NCBI RefSeq assembly: GCF_022200785.1
Contig: NZ_CP087585.1
Location: 2,728,001 to 2,792,000 of the forward strand
From: Pedobacter mucosus
Lineage (GTDB): Bacteria > Bacteroidota > Bacteroidia > Sphingobacteriales > Sphingobacteriaceae
DNA: 64,000 nucleotides
Reading direction: 5' to 3'
Below, one piece after another: positions 29,821-38,304 of the stretch. Every line of letters begins with the position of its first letter. Within the stretch, counting starts at the first letter, position 1. Made by a program: the position numbers and the translations under genes. The notes below the pieces were generated by a model. That model was not told the origin of the DNA, ran no database searches, and saw only the letters and a list, made by a program, of their open reading frames with translations.

Positions 29821-29828
29821 TATCTTTG
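29821..29828 (+). promoter_or_regulatory. Promoter -7 box for the lysine-rich protein gene
   Basis: TATCTTTG matches TAnnTTTG and ends 22 bases before the ATG at 29851, implying a 5' leader of only about 15 bases. No -33 TTTG was found at the usual distance. Confidence 0.5.
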
Positions 29829-29850
29829 GGCAAAACCATAATAATTTTAG

Positions 29851-30168
29851 ATGAAAAAAAGTAAAGCAAAGTCAAGAAACCATTCAAAAATTAAGAAGTT
29901 AAAGAAAGATTTAGAAGTTAAATTAACATATTCCTTTAATGAAGTTATAGATCTACTTGGCACCGCAAAAAAGACAGATAAAATAATTGAGAAGTTTGCA
30001 AAGCAATTGGCTAAAAAAGTCACCTTTAAGGCTGAAGATAAATCAATAGCGCATTTTGTTAAAGAAGATCAATTAACAGACAAAATAACGGTAGATGTTG
30101 AAGCCGTTAAAGCAGATTTAAAAAAAGCTAAAGCAGCTAAATCAATAAAAGCTACAACAGATAAATAA
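29851..30168 (+). CDS. Small lysine-rich protein of unknown function
   Basis: A 105-residue, strongly basic protein. The N-terminus (MKKSKAKSRNHSKIKKLKKD) and C-terminus (ADLKKAKAAKSIKATTDK) are lysine/alanine-rich, reminiscent of histone H1-like tails. The middle (about 30-85) could form a small helical domain. DNA or RNA binding is a guess from composition. It has a promoter at 29821-29828 and a shared bidirectional terminator just after the stop. Confidence 0.6.
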   Translation: MKKSKAKSRNHSKIKKLKKDLEVKLTYSFNEVIDLLGTAKKTDKIIEKFAKQLAKKVTFKAEDKSIAHFVKEDQLTDKITVDVEAVKADLKKAKAAKSIKATTDK

Positions 30169-30169
30169 A

Positions 30170-30203
30170 AAAAAAGGGTCGAATTTTACTTCGACCCTTT
30201 TTT
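30170..30203. terminator. Bidirectional terminator
   Basis: About 14-bp perfect stem around GGGTCGAA (left arm 30170-30183) and TTCGACCC (right arm 30190-30203), six-base loop, A tract on one side and T tract on the other. It serves the plus-strand gene ending at 30168 and the minus-strand lipoprotein gene ending at 30222. Confidence 0.85.
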
Positions 30204-30221
30204 GATGCGTTAAATTATAAA

Positions 30222-31679
30222 TTATTTAACCACTCCTGGAGTAGTATAAGCTAATGTTTGAGGATCTACTTGAGTCCAACCCGCAGCCCAGTTTTCTGAT
30301 CCAAAAGCACCTTTATAAGATACTTGAGTAAAGAAAGAACCAGATACTTTTGCGTTTGTAAATGCTGCTCCAGTTGCTGCAGCAGAAGTTGCAGATAATG
30401 TAAAATCAGCATTTCCTAAAGTTGCACCAGAACCGAAATCTGTAGTGTATAAATAAGCATTACCGAATAATGAACCGGCAAAGCTAGTTTGTGCGAAAAT
30501 ATTATCTAAACGTAATTTTGCTTCAATAGCCGCAGATGCAGCACCATTACTTACAATAACTTCAGTAGTTTTAGTACCATAAATTAAGTTGTTCGCAATT
30601 ACCATATTTCCTGAAGTAAAGTTTGCAGCGGTAGAACCAGCAGTTATAACTTTAGTATCATCAATATAAATTCCGATTGGAAAACCAGAAATCACTGAGT
30701 TTAAAATACTGATAGATGAATTACGACGAATTTGAGCACCGTGATAATAATTTGCATTGAATGCACCACCAGCAGCTTTTATAGGACCTAAAATAGTAAC
30801 GTTAGAGAAAACTGCAGAAGTTTTAGGTGTTTGATCTGTTCCTGTTCCATTGTTATCAGATTCGAAACCATTAGATTGAGATTGATCGGCAACTGTAGAA
30901 ACTCTTTGTGCCAAGGCAAACTGAACATTTCCTGAATAACCAAAATCTGTATCAAAATCATCATCCCAAGTACCGATTGCTAATAAGTGTTTTGCATTTA
31001 CCGTACCACCAAACCATTCGAAAGCATCATCACCTGAGCGATAAACTTGAATATAATCTAATGTTGTACCGCTACCAACGCCACCCATTGTTAATCCATT
31101 AATTTCATTATCTACAGAATAAGCAATACCTCCAAATTCTATACGTACATATTTCATTGTACCAGAATTATCAGCAGCCTCAGTACCACCATAAAAAATG
31201 TATGCTTTTTCGTCTTTTCCAGCAGGCTGAACTAAACCACCTTCAATTTTAACATCAGTACCTTGGTTAACTGGCGCTTTACCTAAAAGGATAACACCAC
31301 CCCAATCTCCTTGAGTACGAGCACCAGCAGCTAAAGCCGAAGTAAATACAATTGGTTTATCAACTGTTCCTGTTGCGTTAATTTTAGCACCACGCGTTAT
31401 AATTAAAGTTCCTTTTGAAGCCTTATCACCTTTGATAATTGTACCTGGCTCAATTGTTAAAGTTGCATTGTTACTTACAAAAACGAATCCTTTAAGTAAA
31501 TATATTTTACTTGCAGACCATGTTGTATTTGCAGAAATTTCACCAGTTACTTCTACAACACCAGTTGTTGTACCAGGAGTTGGAACATCTGTTCCAGTGC
31601 CTTCAACAATTACATTCTTTTTACAAGCAGTTGTAAATAAAACTACTGACATTGCAAGTAGTAGAAATTTGTTTTTCAT
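30222..31679 (-). CDS. Beta-helix-type outer-membrane or surface lipoprotein
   Basis: A 485-residue lipoprotein. The signal peptide ends with a lipobox (LFTTAC, then KKN). A Pro/Thr-rich linker (about 25-45) precedes a repetitive domain with successive NATLTIEPGTIIKG, LDYIQVYRSGDDAFEWFGGT and VIANNLIYGT turns, consistent with a right-handed parallel beta-helix. Such lipoproteins are often encoded beside TonB receptors in Bacteroidota. Here it follows the 930-residue receptor by 82 bp on the same strand, so it is probably its surface partner. The ligand is unknown; I see no lyase active-site motif. Confidence 0.7.
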   Translation of the reverse strand: MKNKFLLLAMSVVLFTTACKKNVIVEGTGTDVPTPGTTTGVVEVTGEISANTTWSASKIYLLKGFVFVSNNATLTIEPGTIIKGDKASKGTLIITRGAKINATGTVDKPIVFTSALAAGARTQGDWGGVILLGKAPVNQGTDVKIEGGLVQPAGKDEKAYIFYGGTEAADNSGTMKYVRIEFGGIAYSVDNEINGLTMGGVGSGTTLDYIQVYRSGDDAFEWFGGTVNAKHLLAIGTWDDDFDTDFGYSGNVQFALAQRVSTVADQSQSNGFESDNNGTGTDQTPKTSAVFSNVTILGPIKAAGGAFNANYYHGAQIRRNSSISILNSVISGFPIGIYIDDTKVITAGSTAANFTSGNMVIANNLIYGTKTTEVIVSNGAASAAIEAKLRLDNIFAQTSFAGSLFGNAYLYTTDFGSGATLGNADFTLSATSAAATGAAFTNAKVSGSFFTQVSYKGAFGSENWAAGWTQVDPQTLAYTTPGVVK

Positions 31680-31761
31680 TTTATCGTTGTTAATTATTTT
31701 TACAAAGAGATACTTTTAACTTATCCTTACGATTACTACGTTGTTAAGTTATTGTTAAAGA

Positions 31762-34554
31762 TTAAAAGGAATAATTGAATGATAGCGAGATATTTGTACC
31801 TGGTTTGTAAGACATTGCAGTTTCATCACCACCGTTACCTACGCTACCATTGTATTTTTTATCGCCATTATAATCGAAATAGATAATACTTCTCTGGTTT
31901 AAAATATCACCAGCATTTAATTTAATCTCACCACGAGATTTAATTACTTTATAACTCACTTGGAAATCTAAAACATCCCTTGGGTTTTCCCATGTACTTG
32001 GGAAACGAATACCGCCAGCCTGGATAATTCTTCTTCCAATTCTATTGTATAAAATGTTAAAGTTTAATTTATTATCTAATGCGCTATGTTGCAAACCAGC
32101 ATTAACTACATAAGGCGACTGACCAACCATTGGACGGGTTTTATCAATATACTCTTGATCTGTAGGATTATTTACTTTAGATTTTATTAATGATAAATTG
32201 AAATAAGCTGTAGTGTTTTTCATAAAATCACTTTCGCTAATAAAACTTAAATTTTTTCTAGCTTCAAATTCTAAACCGTAAGTGTATGCTTTTGGCGTAT
32301 TGAAAAATGAAATATCAGGAGTTGATAAAACATCGTAACGGTAAGATTCGATTGCATTTGTAAAGTGCTTGTAGAAAGCAGATACCGAGAAAACTTCTCC
32401 AGCGCCTGGGTATAATTCGTACCTTAAATCTGCATTATCAATTAATGATCTTTTTAAGTTTGGATTACCAGTAATATTAGCTAACAATTCATAATCATAA
32501 TATGATGATAATGAAAGCTCTCTAAACTCTGGTCTGGCCAATGTGCGGTAATACGATGCACGTAAGTTTGCTTTTTTGGTTAAAGCATAAGTTAGATTTA
32601 CCGATGGAAGAATGTCTAACTGCGTATCATCAACATAAGTATTACTTACATTCATCAATTTTACAACATAGTTTTCTGCTCTAACTCCATAAACGGCTCT
32701 AAAATTTTCGCCTAACTTTTGATCAAGCATTGCATAACCATAGTTTGTAAATGAATTTGCATCGTAGTTATCTAAATCGTTTCCAACTTCGGATAATTTA
32801 TAAACACCAGATTCAAACAATGATTGTGAGAAGATTTGTGTGATGGGTAAAGATCTAATAGTGTTCTGCAACGCTGCATCATTGGTTCTTAATTCAGCAC
32901 CGATAAAACGGGCAGTGTAATTACGATCACGATATTGAGAACCTAAACCAACTTTCATGGTGGTAGAAGCATTAAATAACTTGAAAGGCGTGTTGTAGTT
33001 TACATCACCAGAATAAATATTTTCATTTAAATCAGAGAATAATCTTGTATTATCTTTACCTAATGAGGTGATATTTGCCTGATACAATACGCTTGGATCA
33101 TTTTGAGCAGCAAGTGGCTTGGTGTAATTTATTTTTAATTGATTTGGTTGATTATTACCAACATTACTAAAAGAAGCTGTCCATTTAATTTTGCTATTAC
33201 CTTCTCCAATTTGATGATCACCTTCTAAAGTTGATTTGAAAAGTGATTTCTGCATTACATCATAAGCGTAGAATTGATTTAATGAATTACCGTCCTTTAC
33301 ACCCTCACGAGTGGTATAGTTATCGTCGTAATTTTTGTTGTAGATGTTTTTAAAACTGATTTTGTTTTTGCCAAAGCTGTAAGCAAAGTTGGCTAAGCCA
33401 CCGATGTTGGTAGAGAATCTATATTGGTTATCATTGTAATTATAAACGTAAAAATTACGCTCAACATCTTGATTTATAGTTTGTGCATTTCTATAAGTTG
33501 CAGAAAACAAAGCTCCGAATTTGTTTCCGCTTTCATAATGCTTTACCCTACCTAAACTTAATTGATAATTTTGTGTAGGAAGTGCGCTTCTATTGCTAAT
33601 TGCATAATCATTCGGCAATGATTTTAAAGCCGCTATGTTTTTTGCATTCGAAATGCCATTATTAATCATGGCTGTAGTTGGAAAGTTTTCTGCTAATTGT
33701 TTTGCGCCATCTTCAAAACCCAAATAACTTAAAGCATTCTTTTTCGTTGCAGAGAAATCTTTAAAAGTAGATTGACTGTTGTATCCATATCCAATGCCGA
33801 ATGACAAAAAGTTCTCTTCTGGAATATCTTTAGTGGTAATAGATACTGCACCACCGGCAAAATCTGCTGGTAAATCTGGTGTAGCAGTTTTGTTAATCGT
33901 AATTTTATCAACTAAGTTAGATGGAACAATATCGAAAGAAAAAGCTTTTCTGTTCGGCTCTGTACTTGGAAGCGTAGAATTATCTAAGGTTGCAGTATTG
34001 TAACGATCACTTAAACCACGTACAATAACAAACTTATTATCTTGAATTGTTGCACCGCTTACTCGTTTAAGCACATCAGACGTATTTCTATCTGGTGATT
34101 TCCTAATTTGATCACTAGAAATACCATCAGAAATTAAAGCACTGTTTTTTTGCTGTGCATACAATGAATTAACAGATTCTTGTTTAAAGCTAGCTTTAAT
34201 AACAACTTCACCTAAGTTTTGCCCACCTGCTTCGTTAAGGATAACATTTAGATTGGTAACCGATGGAGATTTTACTTCAACATCACTAACTTCTTTATTT
34301 TGATAGCCAACGTATGAAAATTCTAAGGTGTATTTTCCGCTAGCCATGGCTTGTAATAAATACTTTCCATCAACATCCGTTGAAACGCCTTTGGTAGTAC
34401 CTTTAATTTTAACCGTTACGCCGATTAAAGTTTCGCCAGTTTTTTTATCAGATACTGTTCCAGAAATTTTTCCTGATTGTGCAAATGATATTATACTTAA
34501 AAATGAGATTAGCAGTGTTAGTGCTGCGCTTTTAAAAATTGTGATTGAGTTCAA
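31762..34554 (-). CDS. TonB-dependent outer-membrane receptor with carboxypeptidase-regulatory-like domain
   Basis: A 930-residue receptor: signal peptide ending IISFAQ, a CarboxypepD-regulatory-like domain (about 28-110, GVSTDVDGKYLLQAMASG), a plug (RVSGATIQDNKFVIVRGLSDRY; PADFAGGAVSITTKDIP) and a barrel ending in a terminal Phe. It lacks the SusC signature and has no SusD partner. The start codon is TTG: there is an in-frame stop just upstream and no ATG before the signal peptide. A perfect TAGCTTTG -7 box and an overlapping palindrome lie directly upstream. It is followed by the beta-helix lipoprotein gene. Confidence 0.88.
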   Translation of the reverse strand: MNSITIFKSAALTLLISFLSIISFAQSGKISGTVSDKKTGETLIGVTVKIKGTTKGVSTDVDGKYLLQAMASGKYTLEFSYVGYQNKEVSDVEVKSPSVTNLNVILNEAGGQNLGEVVIKASFKQESVNSLYAQQKNSALISDGISSDQIRKSPDRNTSDVLKRVSGATIQDNKFVIVRGLSDRYNTATLDNSTLPSTEPNRKAFSFDIVPSNLVDKITINKTATPDLPADFAGGAVSITTKDIPEENFLSFGIGYGYNSQSTFKDFSATKKNALSYLGFEDGAKQLAENFPTTAMINNGISNAKNIAALKSLPNDYAISNRSALPTQNYQLSLGRVKHYESGNKFGALFSATYRNAQTINQDVERNFYVYNYNDNQYRFSTNIGGLANFAYSFGKNKISFKNIYNKNYDDNYTTREGVKDGNSLNQFYAYDVMQKSLFKSTLEGDHQIGEGNSKIKWTASFSNVGNNQPNQLKINYTKPLAAQNDPSVLYQANITSLGKDNTRLFSDLNENIYSGDVNYNTPFKLFNASTTMKVGLGSQYRDRNYTARFIGAELRTNDAALQNTIRSLPITQIFSQSLFESGVYKLSEVGNDLDNYDANSFTNYGYAMLDQKLGENFRAVYGVRAENYVVKLMNVSNTYVDDTQLDILPSVNLTYALTKKANLRASYYRTLARPEFRELSLSSYYDYELLANITGNPNLKRSLIDNADLRYELYPGAGEVFSVSAFYKHFTNAIESYRYDVLSTPDISFFNTPKAYTYGLEFEARKNLSFISESDFMKNTTAYFNLSLIKSKVNNPTDQEYIDKTRPMVGQSPYVVNAGLQHSALDNKLNFNILYNRIGRRIIQAGGIRFPSTWENPRDVLDFQVSYKVIKSRGEIKLNAGDILNQRSIIYFDYNGDKKYNGSVGNGGDETAMSYKPGTNISLSFNYSF

Positions 34555-34580
34555 TTTGCCTATGATTTATTTTAGGCAAA
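34555..34580. promoter_or_regulatory. Candidate operator palindrome at the start of the TonB receptor gene
   Basis: TTTGCCT (34555-34561) and AGGCAAA (34574-34580) form perfect 7-bp arms 12 bases apart. One arm abuts the TTG start codon (34552-34554). The other overlaps the -7 promoter box at 34577-34584. The spacing, about two helical turns centre to centre, fits a dimeric repressor, and a 5'-leader hairpin is possible too. The regulator is unknown. Confidence 0.5.
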
Positions 34581-34584
34581 GCTA
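34577..34584 (-). promoter_or_regulatory. Promoter -7 box of the TonB receptor gene
   Basis: Minus-strand TAGCTTTG matches TAnnTTTG exactly. The transcript should begin about 16 bases before the TTG start. No -33 TTTG is present at 19-21 bases, which suggests dependence on an activator or a weak promoter. Confidence 0.55.
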
Positions 34585-34665
34585 TTACCACAATGTTAGC
34601 TACATGTTAGGTGTTAATTAAGCTTTGTTTAGCTGTGGGTTAATTTAATGTTAACCACTTTCGGT

Positions 34666-35181
34666 TTAGTACTTAATACCTACTTTTAAGCAAATGAAGT
34701 GCATTAACCAGATCGGGCCTATTAACAGGAATTTAACATCATCTAAAAATGACGGTTTCTTACCTTCAATTTTATGTCCAATGAACTGACCTATCCAAGA
34801 GAATATAAATATGCTCAAAAAAACTAACCATGGCGCTGGTCCGCCGACTTTACTCCAAGCCTCAATAGATACAATTCCCCAACTCATAATAATCACTAAT
34901 AGCAACATCATATAAGAAAGCACTGGCGAAAGGCGGTAATAGTAATAAATAGAAAAGGCTATTAAGAAGGATGCCCAATTTACAAAGCCATTGTATTTGC
35001 CTAAGAAGTTCAAATGTGGAAAGGGAATTAACCAAACTAAACCAAGCAAACTGAATATAATTAAAGGCACACAAATCCAATGTATTACTTCATTAGTTTG
35101 GTTATTGTGACTTTCTTGATATTTATCAAAATAAATATCTACAGGTCGTTTTGATTCTATCTTAACAGTTTGCTTGCTCAT
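34666..35181 (-). CDS. Mpo1-like (DUF962) integral membrane protein
   Basis: A 171-residue protein with four to five membrane helices. The DUF962/Mpo1 motif is complete: H25-N-N then H34 (SHNNQTNEVIHWICVP) near the N-terminus, and H136-K-I-E139-GKKPSF near the C-terminus. Yeast Mpo1 is an Fe(II)-dependent dioxygenase that shortens 2-hydroxy fatty acids from phytosphingosine breakdown. Sphingobacteriaceae make sphingolipids, so a related alpha-oxidation of hydroxy fatty acids is a reasonable inference. No other sphingolipid gene is in the window. Confidence 0.8.
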   Translation of the reverse strand: MSKQTVKIESKRPVDIYFDKYQESHNNQTNEVIHWICVPLIIFSLLGLVWLIPFPHLNFLGKYNGFVNWASFLIAFSIYYYYRLSPVLSYMMLLLVIIMSWGIVSIEAWSKVGGPAPWLVFLSIFIFSWIGQFIGHKIEGKKPSFLDDVKFLLIGPIWLMHFICLKVGIKY

Positions 35182-35241
35182 TGGTGTAAAAATAAAGAAA
35201 ATAATAACAAATAAACCAATGCTTGCTTTTTCAAAACAGAA

Positions 35242-35730
35242 GATCGAATTAAAGGTTGTGGTTTATCGCTTGGAGATGCTTCGCAAACTTAGAATAACAA
35301 TGAAACATACGAACGGTCGTCATCCTGAACTTGTTTCAGGATCTGATTAGCATGAACGAAAAGCATGAAAAAGGTAGATCAATTAAAGGTTATGGTTCAT
35401 CGCTTGGAGATTCTTCGCAAACTCAGAATGACAATAAACAAAGAAGCCATATACGAACGGTCGTCATTTCTGAACTTGTTTCAGGATCTAATTAGCATGA
35501 ACGAAAAGCATGAAAACGGTGGATCAATTAAAGGTTGTGATTATCGCTTGAAGATTCTTCGCAAACTCAGAATGACAATACACAAGAAAAGCCATACAAG
35601 AACGGTCGTCATCCTGAACTTGTTTCAGGATCTGATTAGGATGAAAGAAAAGCATAAAAATAGTGGATCAATTAAAGGTTGTGGTTTATCGCTTGGAGAT
35701 TCTTCGCAAACTCAGAATGACAATAAAACA
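35242..35730. repeat. Tandem array of about 3.4 copies of a 135-145-bp unit
   Basis: Units begin at 35242, 35377, 35522 and 35666 (the last partial), each starting GATC(G/A)AATTAAAGGTT, then CGCTTGGAGATTCTTCGCAAA, CAGAATGACAA and GAACGGTCGTCATCCTGAACT. Each full unit contains an 8-bp hairpin (ATCCTGAA/TTCAGGAT, e.g. 35322-35342), mutated in copy 2. Copies differ by point changes and small indels, so the array is not very recent. It looks like a dispersed intergenic repeat that has been amplified. It fills the Mpo1-rny spacer; the frame crossing it (35365-35880) is not a gene. Confidence 0.9.
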
Positions 35731-35732
35731 AA

Positions 35733-35758
35733 AAAGCGATGGAGTTTTCCATCGCTTT
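35733..35758 (-). terminator. Terminator after rny
   Basis: AAAGCGATGGA (35733-35743) pairs perfectly with TCCATCGCTTT (35748-35758) with a GTTT loop. On the minus strand a T-rich tract follows. It lies between the rny stop and the tandem repeat array. Confidence 0.85.
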
Positions 35759-35816
35759 ATAATCTGGGTAATCTTCGAATCTGTGTAATCAATCACTTTA
35801 GCGCAACCATCTTCCC

Positions 35817-37388
35817 TTACTTCGCGAATGCTACAGAACGAGTTTCTCTAATTACGGTAACCTTTATTTGCCCTGGATAAGTCATTTCCGTTTGAATACG
35901 GGTTGAAATATCAGCTGCTAATAACTCAGCCTGAGCATCAGTTATGCGTTCGCTTTCTACAATTACACGTAACTCTCTACCTGCTTGTATAGCAAAAGTT
36001 TTTTCAACACCTGGATAAGAAAGTGCCAGTTCTTCTAAATCTTTCAAACGTTTAATATAACTTTCAACCACTTCTCTACGTGCACCCGGACGAGCGCCTG
36101 AAATGGCATCACAAGCTTGTATGATTGGAGATATCATAGAGGTCATCTCTATTTCATCATGGTGAGCTCCAATTGCGTTACAAATTTCTGGGTGTTCTTT
36201 ATATTTTTCAGCTAATTGCATCCCTAAAATTGCGTGTGGCAATTCAGGGTTATCATCAGGCACCTTACCAATATCGTGTAATAAACCGGCACGTTTTGCC
36301 ATTTTCGCATTCAAGCCTAATTCCGCAGCCATTGTCGCACAAAAATTAGCAACCTCACGAGAGTGATGTAAAAGATTTTGTCCGTAAGACGAACGGTAAC
36401 GCATTCTACCAACCATGCGAATTAACTCAGGATGCAAACCATGAATACCTAAATCGATAACCGTACGTTCACCAATTTCTACAATTTCATCTTCAATTTG
36501 CTTTTTGGTTTTAGCCACCACTTCTTCAATACGAGCTGGGTGAATACGGCCATCTGTTACCAAACGGTGCAACGCTAAACGGGCTATTTCTCTTCTAACG
36601 GGGTCAAAGCCTGATAATATAATCGCTTCTGGTGTATCATCAACAATAATTTCGATACCTGTAGCTGCTTCTAAAGCACGAATGTTTCTACCTTCTCTAC
36701 CAATTACGCGACCTTTAATTTCATCACTTTCAATGTGGAAAATAGAAACAGAATTTTCAATAGCTGCTTCAGTTGCGGTACGTTGAATGGTTTGGATAAC
36801 CACTTTTTTAGCCTCTTTACTTGCTGTTAATTTAGCTTCATCAACGATATCTTTAATCTGAATCATGGCTTGAGTACGAGCCACCTCTTTTAAGTTTTCT
36901 ACCAGTTGATTTTTAGCTTCATCGGCAGATAAACCAGCAATTGTTTCTAATTGTGTTAAATGTTGCGTTTTTAAAACTTCGACTTCTTCTTGTTTTTTAA
37001 CGGCTAATTCAGTTTGTTTTTCTAAAAGCGTTTTTTGTTTATCAAGATCCTGCTCTTTTTTATTAAAGTTTTCCATGCGCTGATTTACCGATTGCTCTTT
37101 CTGCTTCATGGTATTTTCACGCTGGTTTATTACATTATTTTTAGCATTAACATCTTGTTCATGTTCTGCTTTTAATTGTAGAAATTTCTCTTTTGCTTCT
37201 AATAATTTATTCTTTTTTAAGATCTCAGCGTTGTTCTCTGCATCCTTTAAAATCTTTTTAACCTTGGTTTGGGCTGCAACTTCCTGCTGCTTAAGTAAAT
37301 TACGCAGCAGGTACCTTCCTACCACTATTCCGATAGCTACACCCGCTATTAAAGCAAATACGTATCCTAATATTTCAACTATTTCCAT
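35817..37388 (-). CDS. rny: Ribonuclease Y
   Basis: A 523-residue membrane-anchored endoribonuclease that starts mRNA decay. It has an N-terminal membrane helix (about 5-25), a long charged coiled coil (about 30-200), a KH domain with [20 protein letters not shown], and an HD domain with the metal-binding pair in AGLLHDIGK (about 335-430), ending with a conserved C-terminal region. The length and domain order are standard. It lies downstream of zapA and the structured RNA and has its own terminator. No SD precedes the ATG. Confidence 0.97.
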   Translation of the reverse strand: MEIVEILGYVFALIAGVAIGIVVGRYLLRNLLKQQEVAAQTKVKKILKDAENNAEILKKNKLLEAKEKFLQLKAEHEQDVNAKNNVINQRENTMKQKEQSVNQRMENFNKKEQDLDKQKTLLEKQTELAVKKQEEVEVLKTQHLTQLETIAGLSADEAKNQLVENLKEVARTQAMIQIKDIVDEAKLTASKEAKKVVIQTIQRTATEAAIENSVSIFHIESDEIKGRVIGREGRNIRALEAATGIEIIVDDTPEAIILSGFDPVRREIARLALHRLVTDGRIHPARIEEVVAKTKKQIEDEIVEIGERTVIDLGIHGLHPELIRMVGRMRYRSSYGQNLLHHSREVANFCATMAAELGLNAKMAKRAGLLHDIGKVPDDNPELPHAILGMQLAEKYKEHPEICNAIGAHHDEIEMTSMISPIIQACDAISGARPGARREVVESYIKRLKDLEELALSYPGVEKTFAIQAGRELRVIVESERITDAQAELLAADISTRIQTEMTYPGQIKVTVIRETRSVAFAK

Positions 37389-37402
37389 TTTGTTTTTTAA
37401 GT

Positions 37403-37577
37403 AAAAAAAAACCGCAACTAATTTTTAAAGTCTCATACATTTTAAACCTCAACTAAGCATAATTAGGGTTTAAGCCATTTTCAGGTGCTATAAAGCAGAT
37501 GAAATACGCCCTCTTAACCCTATAGATATTGAAGTGTTAAGTTTTATAAAATTTGAAACTCAAAAACTAGCTGCGGC
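37403..37577 (-). ncRNA. ssrS: Highly structured RNA, candidate 6S RNA (SsrS)
   Basis: On the minus strand an 18-bp closing helix pairs the region 37559-37576 (starts CCGCAGCTAG) with 37412-37430 (ends TTAGTTGCGG), directly followed by nine U. Inside is a second, bulged helix (AAACUUAAC with GUUGAGGUUU), an open central region, an 11-bp helix (37513-37522 with 37464-37474) and a small apical hairpin (UGCU-UUAU-AGCA). A long rod of about 175 nt with a central bubble is the 6S architecture, and 6S RNA adjoins zapA in many bacteria. The family assignment is inference; the structure is seen directly. Confidence 0.6.
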
Positions 37578-37657
37578 TATGTCTTTGTGTGCTAATATAT
37601 CAAAGCTTTCGTAAAGCCAACTTAGGTTAGAAAACGAAAACTTTTAAAGAACGAACC

Positions 37658-37948
37658 TTATTTTGAAAAGAAATCACTGAGTAAAACATCCAATTCTTCA
37701 ACTTTATCTGCAACAGCGGTATCTTGACTTTGTACTTTATTTTCTGTTCTTAATACGGCGGTTGCGTAATGCAAAACTGCCATAGAAAGAAGATCCTGCT
37801 TATCCCTAACCGCATAATTATCTTGATAATCTTTTATGCGCTCATTGATCATTTTTGCTGCCCGTCTCACAATTTCTTCCTCTTCCGTATTAACTTTAAG
37901 TGGGTAGATACGGTCGGAAATGGTTATTTTAATCGAGATTTCTCCCAT
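37658..37948 (-). CDS. zapA: Cell division protein ZapA
   Basis: A 96-residue ZapA-family protein that binds and bundles FtsZ filaments at the division ring. The N-terminal domain begins MGEISIKITISDRIYPLKVN, and the helix EEEIVRRAAKMINERIKDYQ is the family signature. A C-terminal coiled-coil helix follows. It lies 34 bp after the small coiled-coil gene and upstream of the structured RNA and rny. Confidence 0.92.
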   Translation of the reverse strand: MGEISIKITISDRIYPLKVNTEEEEIVRRAAKMINERIKDYQDNYAVRDKQDLLSMAVLHYATAVLRTENKVQSQDTAVADKVEELDVLLSDFFSK

Positions 37949-37982
37949 TTGTTTAGCTTAGTTTCTGTAATCTACGCATTAT

Positions 37983-38273
37983 TTATTTTTTAAGTAATGC
38001 GATACTTTTATCAATCTCACGTACAAAATCGTTTATTTTCTGTTTTATATCAAGCGATTTCTCACTTGTTCCCTCAATACTTTTAGCCAACTTCGTAACC
38101 CTTAATTTTTCATCAAGATCAACATTCTTGGTTTTGGAAGTATCAAGCGCAACTTTTAACGATTGATTTTCAAGCTTTAATAAATCATTTTCTTCCTGTA
38201 AAGCATTACATAACTCAATTATACGAGCCGTTTTATTAAATACTTTATCTAATTGATCTGCAACAGAAGTCAT
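37983..38273 (-). CDS. Small coiled-coil protein upstream of zapA
   Basis: A 96-residue protein that is almost entirely coiled coil, with heptads through IIELCNALQEENDLLKLENQ and SLKVALDTSK, and a C-terminal helix ending IDKSIALLKK. It lies 31 bp after pheT and 34 bp before zapA, an arrangement conserved in Bacteroidota. By size and composition it resembles ZapB, a partner of ZapA at the division ring, but sequence alone does not prove this. Confidence 0.75.
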   Translation of the reverse strand: MTSVADQLDKVFNKTARIIELCNALQEENDLLKLENQSLKVALDTSKTKNVDLDEKLRVTKLAKSIEGTSEKSLDIKQKINDFVREIDKSIALLKK

Positions 38274-38304
38274 GAATTTATTTCTAAAAATACGAATTTA
38301 TATT

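Noticed and set aside
35242..35730. CRISPR array
   Set aside because: The period is 135-145 bp with units similar along their length; there are no short repeats with variable spacers and no cas genes.
35365..35880. 171-codon plus-strand frame across the tandem repeat region
   Set aside because: It is made of repeat units (the SFLNLFQDLI-type peptide recurs), its copies differ by indels, and it runs into rny on the opposite strand. It is a by-product of the repeat.
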